This document shows positions 54,876 to 64,000 of a stretch of 64,000 nt of DNA, in pieces; within the stretch, counting starts at the first letter, position 1, and every line of letters starts with the position of its first letter. The position numbers and the translations under genes were made by a program. Origin of the DNA: Oscillospiraceae bacterium (GTDB lineage: Bacteria > Bacillota > Clostridia > UBA1212 > UBA1255). The stretch covers positions 101,402-165,401 of the forward strand of contig SVJB01000003.1 in NCBI GenBank assembly GCA_015069185.1, in the 5' to 3' direction. The notes beneath the pieces are model-generated. The model was not told where the DNA came from, ran no database searches, and saw nothing but the letters and a program-made list of their open reading frames with translations.

Positions 54876-55556
54876 ATGACAAAGCTATTGATTGCAGATG
54901 ACAACAGACAAATAACCTCAGTGCTTTCGGAATATGCAAAGAAAGACGGATATTCAGTTGAGGTAGCTTACGATGGGATGCAGGTGCTGGAGAAGTTTGA
55001 GAACTTTGCTCCTGATGTTATCTTGCTTGATATTATGATGCCACGTATGGATGGCTTTGAAGTTTGTCGCACCATACGCAAGACCTCTACCGTACCGATT
55101 ATTATGATTACTGCCAGAGGCGAAGATTTTGAGAAAATAATGGGACTTGATGTGGGTGCTGATGATTATATTGTAAAGCCTTTTTCCTGCGGAGAAGTAA
55201 TGGCGAGAGTGCGGGCTATTTTAAGACGTATTAACCTGACTACTGCTAATAGTAAAATATTTAAAACAGGAAATCTTATTATTAATCTTGAAAATTATAT
55301 TGTAGAGATTGGCGGCAATAGCGTAAAACTGACTAAGAAAGAAATTGAGATTTTATGGACACTGGCGACTAATACAAACAAGGTATTTTCAAGAGATAAT
55401 TTACTTGATAAATTATGGGGCTTTGATTTCTTTGGCGATAGCAGGACTGTAGACTCTCATATAAAGAGATTGCGTGCCAAACTTGATGAATATGAGCATA
55501 TTGGCTGGGAGATTCAGACAATATGGGGAGTTGGATACAAGTTTGCTGCGAATTGA
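54876..55556 (+). CDS. OmpR/PhoB-type response regulator
   Basis: This is a 226-residue two-component regulator. The receiver has the acidic pair DDN, the phospho-acceptor Asp52 in LLDIMMPRMDGFEV, and the Lys in YIVKPFSCGE. The C-terminal winged helix includes LTKKEIEILWTLATN and GDSRTVDSHIKRLRAKL. The track start at 54765 lies inside polC; the ATG at 54876 has AGAGGAGGG upstream and gives the family N-terminus. It is followed 21 bases later by its histidine kinase. Confidence 0.94.
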   Translation: MTKLLIADDNRQITSVLSEYAKKDGYSVEVAYDGMQVLEKFENFAPDVILLDIMMPRMDGFEVCRTIRKTSTVPIIMITARGEDFEKIMGLDVGADDYIVKPFSCGEVMARVRAILRRINLTTANSKIFKTGNLIINLENYIVEIGGNSVKLTKKEIEILWTLATNTNKVFSRDNLLDKLWGFDFFGDSRTVDSHIKRLRAKLDEYEHIGWEIQTIWGVGYKFAAN

Positions 55557-55577
55557 GTATCAGAGGTAAATATTGGC

Positions 55578-57167
55578 ATGAATAAGTCGAGACATCACAA
55601 GAAAAGTAGATTCGGTATAGCGCAAAGGATTGCGATTCTGTTTACACTGGCTATGCTTGTACTTGTTATTGTGATTGGCGTGGCTTTTACAGTTATTTTC
55701 CGCAATCGCGCCAAGAACGACCTGAAGGAATCATCACGTGAAACGGCGGTGATTATTTCAAATCTGATGTCAAAGACGCTCACGTTATCACAGTCACCAT
55801 CTACTGTGCCACCTTACCAAAGACCGGCCGGAGGAGATGATTTCGGACGCTTGCCCGGTCAGCAATCAGATTTCTGGATTAACGAAAAAACACTGATTGC
55901 GTTTATTAACAACCTTACATCCTCGGAAGTATGGATAATAGATACAAAGCTGAATATGTTGTCGTCTACTGCTACATCAGCCAGTGCAGACATAAGTCAA
56001 GAAACAATTAAAGATATTGAACTCTCGTGGATTAATAAGATTATGAGCGAATCGGGGTATTTCATCTATACCGAAGATTTTTCTGATTCACTGGGTGATT
56101 CTTATTTATCTGTGGGAGTTCCTGTTTATGCAAGTACAGGGAATAAAATTGTTGGCGCTGTTTTGGTACATGCATCTATGGATTCTATTGATGCCGCAAC
56201 ATTTAGGGGGTTGCTTATTCTGGGTGCCAGTTCAATTGTGGCACTTATGGTAGGTCTTATCGCATCTTGGATAATTGCAAAGATTATTACAAAACCGCTA
56301 TATCAGATCAGAAACACAGCGGTTATGATTTCTGAGGGAGATTATACAATCCAGACCGGAATTAATCGTAGTGACGAGATTGGAGAGCTGGCGCTGACAT
56401 TAGATGAAATGGGCAAGAAGCTTGAGGCGGCAGATGAAGAAAGCCGGAAGCTTGAGAGGCTGCGACGTGATTTTATTTCTAATATCTCGCATGAACTCAG
56501 GACACCCGTTACTGTAATGCGTAGCTCGCTGGAGGCTCTATGTGAAGGTGTTGTTACAGATGAGGCTCAGGTAGAGGAATACCACAGACAAATGCTCAGT
56601 GAGAGTGTTTATTTACAAAGAATGGTAAATGATCTGCTTGATCTGTCCAGGTTACAGAACGCTGACTTTAAGATGAATGTAGGTGTGTTTAATCTGTATG
56701 ATTGTCTGAGTGATGCGGTGCGCAGTGCCAGACGAATTGCTTTGCAGAAAGATAAAACAGTGGAGTTTGAATATGATACTACTCTTTTCACCGTGACAGG
56801 TGATTATGACAGAATCAGGCAGCTTTTCATGATTGTACTGGATAATGCTGTAAAGTTTACAGCATTAGTTGATGATTCTCTGGCGCCGGGGGGAGAGGTG
56901 ACTCCGGAGCCTGTCAGAGTACGCTTTGAGCGAGGCATAGTATCTATAACAAATACAGGTAGTGAGATAAAGCAAGAGGAGATTCCATTTATTTTTGATA
57001 GATTTTTTAAGTCGCATAGTGAAGAAAATAAGGAAGGTACCGGCTTGGGACTTGCTATTGCTAAGCAGATTGCCTTGAGGCACGGTATTGGCGTGAGGGT
57101 GTTGTCAAAGAATAAGGTGACTACTTTCGTATTTGAGTTTCAGATGGTAAGTGATGTAGGCAAATAA
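55578..57167 (+). CDS. Membrane sensor histidine kinase
   Basis: This 529-residue kinase has transmembrane helices near residues 19-42 and 209-235, an extracellular sensing region of about 165 residues between them, a HAMP segment, the HisKA phospho-acceptor in ISNISHELRTPVTVM (His about 305), and the ATPase motifs DNAVKF and GTGLGLAIAK. It pairs with the preceding response regulator. No target is evident from the neighbourhood, and the extracellular domain (PSTVPPYQRPAGGDDFG region) is not one I recognise. Confidence 0.92.
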   Translation: MNKSRHHKKSRFGIAQRIAILFTLAMLVLVIVIGVAFTVIFRNRAKNDLKESSRETAVIISNLMSKTLTLSQSPSTVPPYQRPAGGDDFGRLPGQQSDFWINEKTLIAFINNLTSSEVWIIDTKLNMLSSTATSASADISQETIKDIELSWINKIMSESGYFIYTEDFSDSLGDSYLSVGVPVYASTGNKIVGAVLVHASMDSIDAATFRGLLILGASSIVALMVGLIASWIIAKIITKPLYQIRNTAVMISEGDYTIQTGINRSDEIGELALTLDEMGKKLEAADEESRKLERLRRDFISNISHELRTPVTVMRSSLEALCEGVVTDEAQVEEYHRQMLSESVYLQRMVNDLLDLSRLQNADFKMNVGVFNLYDCLSDAVRSARRIALQKDKTVEFEYDTTLFTVTGDYDRIRQLFMIVLDNAVKFTALVDDSLAPGGEVTPEPVRVRFERGIVSITNTGSEIKQEEIPFIFDRFFKSHSEENKEGTGLGLAIAKQIALRHGIGVRVLSKNKVTTFVFEFQMVSDVGK

Positions 57168-57812
57168 AAACTCCATTTAAAAAGTTGCGTATTCGTAATA
57201 TACTAAGCGTAAGCAATGAATTTACATTGCGGAATCAAAGATGCTGAAACAAAAATTAAAGCAAAATTGCTCGGATTGAAAAACACACCCGGACACAAGC
57301 ATTCGTTAATACAAAATTTTAATCAATAAATATCTTTATTAGACGATAAACTTTCTAAGATATTTTACTCTTGATAGTGCTAAAGATTTTCTTAGTTTTT
57401 GAATTTTCGCGGGTAAATTTCAAAAACTGAACGTAGCCTTGGGTGGCATCAGTGCTAGTTTTTGAATTTTCGCGGGTAAATTTCAAAAACTGAGCGTAGC
57501 CTTGGGTGGCATCAGTGCTAGTTTTTGAATTTTCGCGGGTAAATTTCAAAAACTGAACGTAGCCTTGGGTGCCTTCAGTGCTAGTTTTTGAATTTTCGCG
57601 GGTAAATTTCAAAAACTGAACGTAGCCTTGGGTGGCATCAGTGCTAGTTTTTGAATTTTCGTAGGTAAATTTCAAAAACTACGAGGGAGAAGGTTAGCAT
57701 AAAACAAATCTTAAGAAAAACAGACCCAATACCCCTACCACAAATCTTTGACACCTACCTCTTAAATATGGTATCATTTAAGGAAATTTATTTCTTCCGG
57801 GAGGTGCCTTGA
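57168..57812. other. Intergenic region with the 63-bp palindromic array
   Basis: The first 225 bases show no convincing gene; a 37-codon ATG frame at 57216-57329 lacks a ribosome site. The array at 57394-57680 follows. The last 130 bases contain the recJ leader, with TTGACA-like CTTTGACACC near 57747 and a TATCAT-like -10 about 17 bases later. Confidence 0.6.
57394..57680. repeat. 63-bp tandem repeat: five 35-bp palindromes, four near-identical 28-bp linkers
   Basis: Each 35-bp unit has an AGTTTTTGAATTTT arm, a CGCGGG centre and an AAATTTCAAAAACT arm. The 28-base linkers begin GAACGTAGCCTTGGGTGG and differ by only a few bases. Units start at 57394, 57457, 57520, 57583 and 57646, a strict 63-base period. 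The last palindrome has GTAGG instead of GCGGG at its centre. The arms match those in the array at 20381. A minus-strand frame through it is open (57675-57355) only because the period is a multiple of three. Confidence 0.93.
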
Positions 57813-59918
57813 ATGTTTGATAAACAATGGGTTTATTACAGTGAAAAAAATAAAAATGTACACGGCTCCTCGTGCCCGGATATAGACCCAGATAACAAGT
57901 ACCATTTACCGGAATTTATAAAAAATCTGCTTGCAAACAGATTATCATTAGGTAGCTTTACTTTAGATAGTTATTTTAATCCATGTATAGATAATTTAAG
58001 CAGTCCGTTTGAGATTGATGGTATGATGGACGCTGTTGACCGCATATTGATGGCTCAGGAATCAGATGAGAAAGTAACTGTATTCGGCGACTACGACTGC
58101 GACGGTATTACGGCAACATTTGTACTTTACCATTTTCTTACAAAATACATGAATATGAATGTGGATTATTATATACCAAATCGTCTTACAGAAGGTTATG
58201 GTATGTCGGAACAGTCTGTGAGGAAGATCGCAGACAGCGGCACAACGCTTATAATTACCGTAGATAATGGCATTGCAGCTGCCAATGAAATTCAGCTGCT
58301 AGCAGAGATGGGCGTTGATGTTGTTGTGACAGACCACCATAAGAAGCCGGAAATAATTCCTGATGCCTGTGCAGTGGTGGACCCGGTAAACAGTCGCGAA
58401 AACGATCCTAACAAATATCTGGCAGGTTGCGGTGTTGCCTTCAAGCTTGTATGCGCTTTGGCAATTGAGCTCGGCATACCGGAGGTTACTGAAGCATATA
58501 TTCCTGTGGTCAGCGTGGGTACCATTGGAGACAGTGTGCCGCTGCTTGGTGACAACAGAATCATTGTACGCCATGGTCTTGAACATATGGTTGACACAAC
58601 TGTAACAGGACTCAAAGCTCTATTAGAGCAGATGCCGGCCCGTAAGAATTCGTCAGGAGGCGTCACCGGATCATACATAATGTACAGCATAGTACCTAAA
58701 ATTAATGCAGCCGGCAGACTTGGCAATTCTCAAATGGCTTTAGAAATGTTGCTATGTGAAAATATGAACCAGGCTTCAGAATTAGCCACAAGACTTATAG
58801 ACGAAAACACAAAAAGACAAGAAAAAGAAAGTGAGATTGCATCGCAGGCAACAAACGCCCAAAACATACTAACCAAGGATAGCGATGCAATCGTGATTGC
58901 CTATAACAAGGACTGGCATCATGGTGTTATCGGTATTGTTGCATCCAGGCTTGTAGAAAAGTTTAATAAACCTTCTTTTGTCATGGCTGCAGCAGAGGAT
59001 AATACAATTGTAGGCAGTGGCAGATCGGTAGATGGCTTTGATCTGCATGCAGCCCTTACACATGCAAAGGAATATATCGTAAAATTTGGCGGACATGAAG
59101 CTGCATGCGGACTTACTATAAGCCTGGATAATGTACAGCCATTCATAGAAAAAATAAATGAATATGCTCAAAGCTTCACAGATAAACAACTACCACCTCC
59201 TCATATAGTAATTGATTCACTGGTAGATCCTGAAGAGCTGACTGTACAAAACATAGAACTACTTGATAAAATGGAACCATTCGGTATGGGTAATCCGGAA
59301 CCGGTTTTATGTATTCCGTCGCTTCAGGTAGAGAGGTGTAGCCTTGTAGGTGCCGACGGAAAACATGTAAAAATCAGGTTTTCGTATATTGGCAGCAATA
59401 ACGAGAAAAAATACATAGATGGCATTGCTTTCTCAAAGAGCGCATTCGCACCGCTTATCGGGAAAACAAAGAAAGCAGGTGTGGTGTTTACTCCGTCTAT
59501 CAATACATGGAACGGAGTTACCAGCGTATCACTTCTCATTACAGATATTTGCGATGGAGAATACAGTATTGATAAAGACCTTAGATGTGTGTATAATGAC
59601 GCCTATATCACTTGCCGGGGCTTTACACTGGACAGAAATATTCTGGCACATGTGTATAAAGCAATGAGCTCTGCCTCCCAAAGATTCGGACAGGATGATA
59701 TAATGAAGATTCGTGACACTTTACAAAATCACGGCATAAACTGCACCTGGTATATACTTAAAACTGCGCTGGCTGTTTTTACAGAGCTGGGATTGATTAA
59801 GAAACTTAATAAAGGTATGTATGAATGTATAGCACAACAAGACAGAGTCGACCTTGCAGCGTCAAAGATTTTCACCGGTAATACAGCACAAAGGAAAGAT
59901 AATAATGGATTACAATGA
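57813..59918 (+). CDS. recJ: Single-stranded-DNA-specific exonuclease RecJ (DHH family)
   Basis: RecJ degrades single-stranded DNA 5' to 3' in recombination and mismatch repair. The 701-residue protein shows VFGDYDCDGITAT, VDNGIAA and VVVTDHHKKP (the DHH motif) in the first domain, and FGGHEAACGLTI of the DHHA1 domain, with an OB-like domain after it. The C-terminal ~120 residues are the extra domain common in Bacillota RecJ. GGGAGGTG precedes the ATG. It overlaps the rel gene by 14 bases. Confidence 0.93.
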   Translation: MFDKQWVYYSEKNKNVHGSSCPDIDPDNKYHLPEFIKNLLANRLSLGSFTLDSYFNPCIDNLSSPFEIDGMMDAVDRILMAQESDEKVTVFGDYDCDGITATFVLYHFLTKYMNMNVDYYIPNRLTEGYGMSEQSVRKIADSGTTLIITVDNGIAAANEIQLLAEMGVDVVVTDHHKKPEIIPDACAVVDPVNSRENDPNKYLAGCGVAFKLVCALAIELGIPEVTEAYIPVVSVGTIGDSVPLLGDNRIIVRHGLEHMVDTTVTGLKALLEQMPARKNSSGGVTGSYIMYSIVPKINAAGRLGNSQMALEMLLCENMNQASELATRLIDENTKRQEKESEIASQATNAQNILTKDSDAIVIAYNKDWHHGVIGIVASRLVEKFNKPSFVMAAAEDNTIVGSGRSVDGFDLHAALTHAKEYIVKFGGHEAACGLTISLDNVQPFIEKINEYAQSFTDKQLPPPHIVIDSLVDPEELTVQNIELLDKMEPFGMGNPEPVLCIPSLQVERCSLVGADGKHVKIRFSYIGSNNEKKYIDGIAFSKSAFAPLIGKTKKAGVVFTPSINTWNGVTSVSLLITDICDGEYSIDKDLRCVYNDAYITCRGFTLDRNILAHVYKAMSSASQRFGQDDIMKIRDTLQNHGINCTWYILKTALAVFTELGLIKKLNKGMYECIAQQDRVDLAASKIFTGNTAQRKDNNGLQ

Positions 59919-62118
59919 GACGTACGAACAACTAAAATCGAAAATCCTCTCCCATACACCGGAGACTGACCTTACATTGCTGGATAAGGCTTTTCACCTG
60001 GCAGATGATATGCATAAGGGTCAGCTGAGAAAGTCAGGAGAACCCTTTGTGATTCACCCTGTAGCAGTATCAAATATGCTTGCTGACATGGAAATGGATA
60101 TGCCTTCAATCATTGCAGGTATGCTACATGATGTAGTCGAAGATACATCTGTCACAATAGAAGAAATCCGTGAAATGTTTGGCCAGGAGATTGCGACTTT
60201 GGTCGATGGTGTTACTAAATTAAAAAGAATCCAGACATATACTAAGGAAGAACAACATGCGGAGAACTTACGTAAGATGTTCTTGTCAATGGCTTCTGAT
60301 ATCAGAGTTATATTGATTAAGCTTGTTGATAGACTGCATAATATGCGTACGCTGCAATACGTAAATACAGATTCGCAAATAACGAAGGCAAGAGAGACGC
60401 TAGAGATATATACGCCACTAGCTCACAGACTTGGTATGACTAAGATTAAATGGGAACTGGAAGATCTGTGCTTCAAATATCTGGAACCGGATTCGTATGA
60501 ACATCTAACACAACAGATAGACCAGAACAGGGAGCAAAGAGAAGATTATATATCTAAAGTTCTTGATACGATTAAAACAAAATTAAACGAAGCAGGCATC
60601 AAAGCTTTCTTAGACGGCAGACCTAAGCATCTATATAGTGTGCACAAGAAAATGGTAAGTCAGAGTAAGACCCTTAACCAGATATATGATTTGATGGCAA
60701 TACGTGTCATCGTTGATACTGTGCAGGAGTGCTATACTGTGCTTGGTATTATTCATGAGCTATACACGCCAATGCCCGGCAGATTTAAAGATTACATTGC
60801 TATGCCTAAGGCAAACTTATATCAGTCATTGCATACCACATTGATAGGTCCTGACGGCCATCCTTTTGAGGCTCAGATCCGTACATGGGATATGCATAAA
60901 ACTGCGGAAATCGGTATTGCGGCGCACTGGAAATATAAGGAAGGTACATCTGAAAAAGAACGCAGCAAAGACTTGGATCGCAAGCTGGAGTGGGTGCGTA
61001 ACCTGTTTGATAATCAGAAGGAATTAGAAGATCCAAGCGAGTTCGTCGAGACTTTTAAAATGGACCTTTTTACAGATGAAGTATTTGTATTTACTCCTAA
61101 GGGCGATGTAAAGTCGTTGCCCAAGGGCTCTACTCCTATTGACTTTGCTTACTCAATTCACAGCGCTATCGGTAATAAAATGGTGGGTGCTAAGGTTAAC
61201 GGCGAGATTAAGCCGCTTAACTACAAACTGATGACAGGTGACTTTGTTGAGGTTATCACATCTCAGGCGGCCGGCCGTGGTCCCAGTCGAGATTGGCTTA
61301 ATATTGTAAAGAGCTCTGAAGCTAAGAGTAAAATCCGCCAATATTTTAAGAAAGAGCATAGAGATTCTAATATTGAGCGTGGCAAAGAGCTGGTTGGCAA
61401 AGAGCTAAAGCGTATGGGTTACACTATGGCGCAGTTATTTAAGGATGAGTATATAGACCCGATACTTGAGAAATATCGTTTCCATTCTCTGGATGACTTG
61501 CTTAATGTAATAGGTTTTGGCGAGATGTCAGAACGCAAGCTGATCAACTTGCTTGTAGAGGAGTACAAGAAGAGCGAATCTCAGTCGGATATCAAATCTG
61601 CTGAAGAAATTTTAAGCAAGCTTGAGGTTAAGAAAGATAAGAAAGAAAAGATACGTGAGCGTCACTCTGATAACGGAATTATCGTTAAAGGTATAGATAA
61701 CTGTTTGGTGCGCTTATCTCGTTGCTGCAATCCTGTGCCCGGTGACTCTATTGTGGGATATATTACACGAGGCAGAGGCGTATCTGTACACCGTACAGAT
61801 TGTCCTAATGTTGTGTCGATGGAGGATTCAGCAAATCGTATGATTGATGTGCGCTGGGCCAGCACCAAGATTGCTGCATCATATGTGGTGGATATTTGTA
61901 TTACCGCCATTGACAGAAGCAATCTGCTACTTCAGATTGCTAACCTTATTGCGGAGTCAAAGCTTAACATGAAGGCAATAAATGCCAGAACAACACGTGA
62001 TAACTATGCTATTATTGATTTGTCAATTGAGATTAACGACAGAAGCGAACTGGACCGCTTATCCAAGAAAATAAGCGCCTTAGAGAATGTGGTTGATGTA
62101 AGCAGAACCGTAAAATAA
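59905..62118 (+). CDS. rel: Bifunctional (p)ppGpp synthetase/hydrolase Rel
   Basis: Rel makes and degrades the alarmone (p)ppGpp in the stringent response. The 737-residue protein has an intact HD hydrolase domain (HPVAVSNMLADM and GMLHDVVEDT) and a synthetase domain with GRFKDYIAMPKANLYQSLHT. RFKD is the form seen in bifunctional enzymes. A TGS domain (EVFVFTPKGDVKSLPKGSTP), a conserved-Cys segment (RLSRCCNPVPGDSIVGY) and a C-terminal ACT domain follow. The track start at 59854 lies within recJ; the ATG at 59905 has AAAGGAAAG upstream. The recJ-rel order is common in this phylum. Confidence 0.95.
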   Translation: MDYNETYEQLKSKILSHTPETDLTLLDKAFHLADDMHKGQLRKSGEPFVIHPVAVSNMLADMEMDMPSIIAGMLHDVVEDTSVTIEEIREMFGQEIATLVDGVTKLKRIQTYTKEEQHAENLRKMFLSMASDIRVILIKLVDRLHNMRTLQYVNTDSQITKARETLEIYTPLAHRLGMTKIKWELEDLCFKYLEPDSYEHLTQQIDQNREQREDYISKVLDTIKTKLNEAGIKAFLDGRPKHLYSVHKKMVSQSKTLNQIYDLMAIRVIVDTVQECYTVLGIIHELYTPMPGRFKDYIAMPKANLYQSLHTTLIGPDGHPFEAQIRTWDMHKTAEIGIAAHWKYKEGTSEKERSKDLDRKLEWVRNLFDNQKELEDPSEFVETFKMDLFTDEVFVFTPKGDVKSLPKGSTPIDFAYSIHSAIGNKMVGAKVNGEIKPLNYKLMTGDFVEVITSQAAGRGPSRDWLNIVKSSEAKSKIRQYFKKEHRDSNIERGKELVGKELKRMGYTMAQLFKDEYIDPILEKYRFHSLDDLLNVIGFGEMSERKLINLLVEEYKKSESQSDIKSAEEILSKLEVKKDKKEKIRERHSDNGIIVKGIDNCLVRLSRCCNPVPGDSIVGYITRGRGVSVHRTDCPNVVSMEDSANRMIDVRWASTKIAASYVVDICITAIDRSNLLLQIANLIAESKLNMKAINARTTRDNYAIIDLSIEINDRSELDRLSKKISALENVVDVSRTVK

Positions 62119-62139
62119 TTTATAAAAGAGGTAAGTAGT

Positions 62140-62760
62140 TTGTTTAAATATCTGAGATTAACTAAAGGCCTGCTGGGGGCTAACACATATATATGTTACG
62201 ATGATGAAACGCGTGAGGCGGCTATTATTGATGCCGGTAATAAACCTGATGATGTAAATAATCTTGTTGTTGAAAATAATCTTGATGTTAGATATATAAT
62301 CCTTACTCATGCTCATTACGATCACATTTTTTATGTAGAGCAGTACAAGATGCTGTATCCCAAGGCTCCTGTGGTGTTACATGAAGACGACAGTAGCTTC
62401 ATGCAGAATCCAAGACTCAATGCCTCTATTTATTTTGGACCGGAGAAACGTTTCCCGGAGTGCGACGTTAAGGTAAGAGATTTGAGCCGTTTGCCTTTAG
62501 GCGGTGGTGAACTTGTATTCTATTCTACTCCCGGACACACGACAGGTTCTGTTTGTGTTCAGGCTGGCAGTCTCCTTTTTACAGGAGATACTCTCTTCTA
62601 TGGTGGCTTTGGTAGGACCGATCTGGGAGCAGGAGATATGAGCCAGATGGCTGCCTCTATTGACAGACTTTATGACATGGATCCCGAGCTCTGTGTGCTG
62701 CCAGGTCATGGTACAAAATCTACTATCGGATATGAAAAGGAAAATAATCCCTTTATATGA
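62140..62760 (+). CDS. Metallo-beta-lactamase-fold hydrolase (glyoxalase II-like)
   Basis: This 206-residue hydrolase has the di-metal motif THAHYDH and later FYSTPGHTTGS, LLFTGDTLFYGGFGRTDL and VLPGHGT, all in family order. Such proteins act on thioesters or other small substrates; it resembles the short MBL proteins often found between rel and tRNA-modification genes. The start is a TTG at 62140 with AAAGAGG upstream, since no ATG lies near. It ends by overlapping the next gene by four bases. Confidence 0.88.
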   Translation: MFKYLRLTKGLLGANTYICYDDETREAAIIDAGNKPDDVNNLVVENNLDVRYIILTHAHYDHIFYVEQYKMLYPKAPVVLHEDDSSFMQNPRLNASIYFGPEKRFPECDVKVRDLSRLPLGGGELVFYSTPGHTTGSVCVQAGSLLFTGDTLFYGGFGRTDLGAGDMSQMAASIDRLYDMDPELCVLPGHGTKSTIGYEKENNPFI

Positions 62761-63722
62761 TTGATTATATACACCCAATTAAAATCGGCAATGTTCAGCT
62801 AGAAAACAATGTGTTTCTCGCGCCTCTTGCAGGCGTGACGGATAGCGCATACCGTCTTATGTGCAAAGAGTACGGTGCCGGCCTTGTTTATAGTGAGATG
62901 ATCAGCAGCAAAGGTGCCTGTTATGATAGCGCTAAGACGCTGGAGCTTGCAGATATCAAGCCCGGCGAGCATCCTTGTGCGATTCAGATATTTGGCAGTG
63001 AGCCTGATATAATGGCTCGTAGTGCTGTGATGTTTGAGAAAATGGGTGCGGCAATGATCGATATTAATATGGGTTGCCCTATGCGCAAGATTACCTCTAA
63101 TCGTGAGGGAAGTTATTTGATGCTGGACACTGATCTGGTAGGCAGGATCGTTTATAGTGTGGCAAATGCTGTCAAGATACCTGTTACTGTGAAAATGCGC
63201 CGTGGCTATAATATAGGAGAGGAGCTTGCTGTAGATGTGGCTCTGGCATGTGAGCAAAATGGAGCTCAGGCGGTGACTGTTCACGGAAGATTCAGAGAAC
63301 AGTATTACGAAGGTTTATCAGATAGAGGTATTATTGCTAAGGTAAAAAAAGCTGTGAAAATTCCTGTTATTGGCAATGGAGACGTTGACAGTTATGAGTC
63401 GGCCTGCTCTATGATGGAAGAAACGGGATGTGACGGTGTTATGATAGGCAGAAGCTCTATGGGAGATCCACATATTTTTCACAGGATAATTAATGGGGAT
63501 AATACGCAGCTTTCTTTGGTGGAGAAGGCTCAGGATATTCATCGTCATTTGGCATATTGTGTAGAATTTAAAGGCGAGCAGGTGGCGGTAAGGGAGATGC
63601 GTAAAAATCTGCTGTGGTATATTAAGGGCATCAGGGGCGCGGCTAGCTTGCGAAACCAATTATCTCGCGTTAGTTCAATTCGCGAAATAGAAGAAGCTGT
63701 TGACAGTATTTTCACAAACTAG
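62757..63722 (+). CDS. dusB: tRNA-dihydrouridine synthase
   Basis: This 321-residue flavoenzyme reduces specific uridines to dihydrouridine in tRNA. It shows NVFLAPLAGVTDSAYRLMC, the catalytic Cys in INMGCPMRKI, the Lys/His of VKMRRGY and TVHGRFREQ, and the FMN-phosphate site GNGDVDS and GVMIGRSSMGDP. Length and the KIG opening fit DusB. It overlaps the MBL-fold gene by four bases and ends the recJ-rel run; no obvious terminator was found in the following 160 bases. Confidence 0.93.
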   Translation: MIDYIHPIKIGNVQLENNVFLAPLAGVTDSAYRLMCKEYGAGLVYSEMISSKGACYDSAKTLELADIKPGEHPCAIQIFGSEPDIMARSAVMFEKMGAAMIDINMGCPMRKITSNREGSYLMLDTDLVGRIVYSVANAVKIPVTVKMRRGYNIGEELAVDVALACEQNGAQAVTVHGRFREQYYEGLSDRGIIAKVKKAVKIPVIGNGDVDSYESACSMMEETGCDGVMIGRSSMGDPHIFHRIINGDNTQLSLVEKAQDIHRHLAYCVEFKGEQVAVREMRKNLLWYIKGIRGAASLRNQLSRVSSIREIEEAVDSIFTN

Positions 63723-63883
63723 TTTCAGGATCAAAAATCAGTAGGAAACGTTTCATCTTCGCAAATTTTAATAAAAGGGTCTCGTAATCTTGTTTCTGTT
63801 ATTTTCATTTGTAAATATCTCTTGTAAAAGTGATTTGCGAGTAATAGTTTATTAGGTTTCTATAAACTGTCAATGTAGGTTTG

Positions 63884-64000
63884 TCAAACATATGTTACAC
63901 CGTCCTTGACAAAATCATCTAATACCTGTTTTGGAGATTTCCAACCTAAAGGTCTCATGGGAAAACTGTTATAGTCCCTATAGTTATAAATCTTAAGTTG
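63884..64000 (-). mobile_element. 3' end of a transposase (IS3/IS481-type integrase core), partial
   Basis: The minus strand encodes 38 residues ending at a TGA at 63884: NYRDYNSFPMRPLGWKSPKQ, then VLDDFVKDGVTYV. The W/N-Y-N-x-x-RP(H)xxLGxxxP pattern is the C-terminal tail of rve-type transposases. The gene continues beyond base 64000, so intactness cannot be judged. A small inverted repeat AGTTTAT / ATAAACT lies just after it at 63846-63868. Confidence 0.7.

Noticed and set aside
57216-57329. 37-codon ORF MNLHCGIKDAE... after the histidine kinase
   Set aside because: No ribosome binding site, no recognised family and too short to support by composition.
57355-57675. Minus-strand ORF of five 21-residue repeats (FTRENSKTSTDATQGYVQFLK-like)
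   Set aside because: It exists because the 63-bp array has a period divisible by three; the start is a TTG with no ribosome site, and the DNA is better explained as palindromes.
57394-57680. Possible CRISPR array (35-bp palindromic repeats, 28-bp spacers)
   Set aside because: The spacers are near-identical to each other and no cas genes are present, so it is a simple tandem repeat.

Overview
The window reads as a low-GC, spore-forming Bacillota genome, most like Clostridia of the Lachnospiraceae type. The support is an archaeal/V-type ATPase operon, a fused purL-purQ FGAM synthase, an alpha/beta small acid-soluble spore protein, a PolC-type replicase, a YlbF-family protein and many AGGAGG-type ribosome binding sites. 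No rRNA, tRNA, CRISPR array or prophage is visible. One insertion-sequence fragment sits at the right edge.

Layout. 1-6154: V-type ATPase operon K(partial)-E-C-F-A-B-D, tightly packed. 6179-11772: purL, proC and an RNase HI-Nudix fusion. 11840-13542: two-gene ABC exporter. 13615-14663 (minus): small spore protein and a membrane protein of the site-2-protease fold that has lost its HExxH site. 14918-17221: PadR-type regulator behind an operator-like inverted repeat, then a YgiQ-type radical SAM protein. 17163-20203 (minus): ylbF-like gene and mutS. 20579-21760: two-HTH LuxR-type regulator. 21976-31778: small Cys-rich protein translationally coupled to a 3167-residue cell-wall adhesin with a VWA head and a stalk of about 16 Spy0128/FctA-like repeats.

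31934-43724 is the most unusual part. It holds an AraC DNA-binding domain fused to a full-length glycyl-radical-enzyme fold, three paralogous (alpha/alpha)6-barrel glycosidase-like proteins (two membrane-anchored outside the cell, one cytosolic) and two surface beta-sandwich (lectin-like) proteins. A separately acquired Fic protein interrupts the cluster. Three promoters here, including that of the AraC-GRE gene, share an A6-7GTGAYAG box at a fixed distance from the -10 and have poor -35 hexamers. My reading, an inference, is a surface glycan sensing and hydrolysis locus controlled by the AraC-GRE protein.

43920-47807: Fe-alcohol dehydrogenase, small lipoprotein (minus), PlsC-type acyltransferase, VUT/YhhQ-type transporter and an SDR. 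The Fe-ADH and acyltransferase genes have near-identical promoters. 48144-54814: mutL-miaA-polC; this PolC lacks the proofreading exonuclease domain normally inserted in its PHP domain. 54876-57167: OmpR-type two-component system. 57394-57680: 63-bp palindromic tandem array. 57813-63722: recJ, rel, a metallo-beta-lactamase-fold hydrolase and a tRNA-dihydrouridine synthase, nearly all overlapping. 63884-64000 (minus): C-terminal end of a transposase.

All family calls come from reading motifs and lengths by eye; no database search was run.
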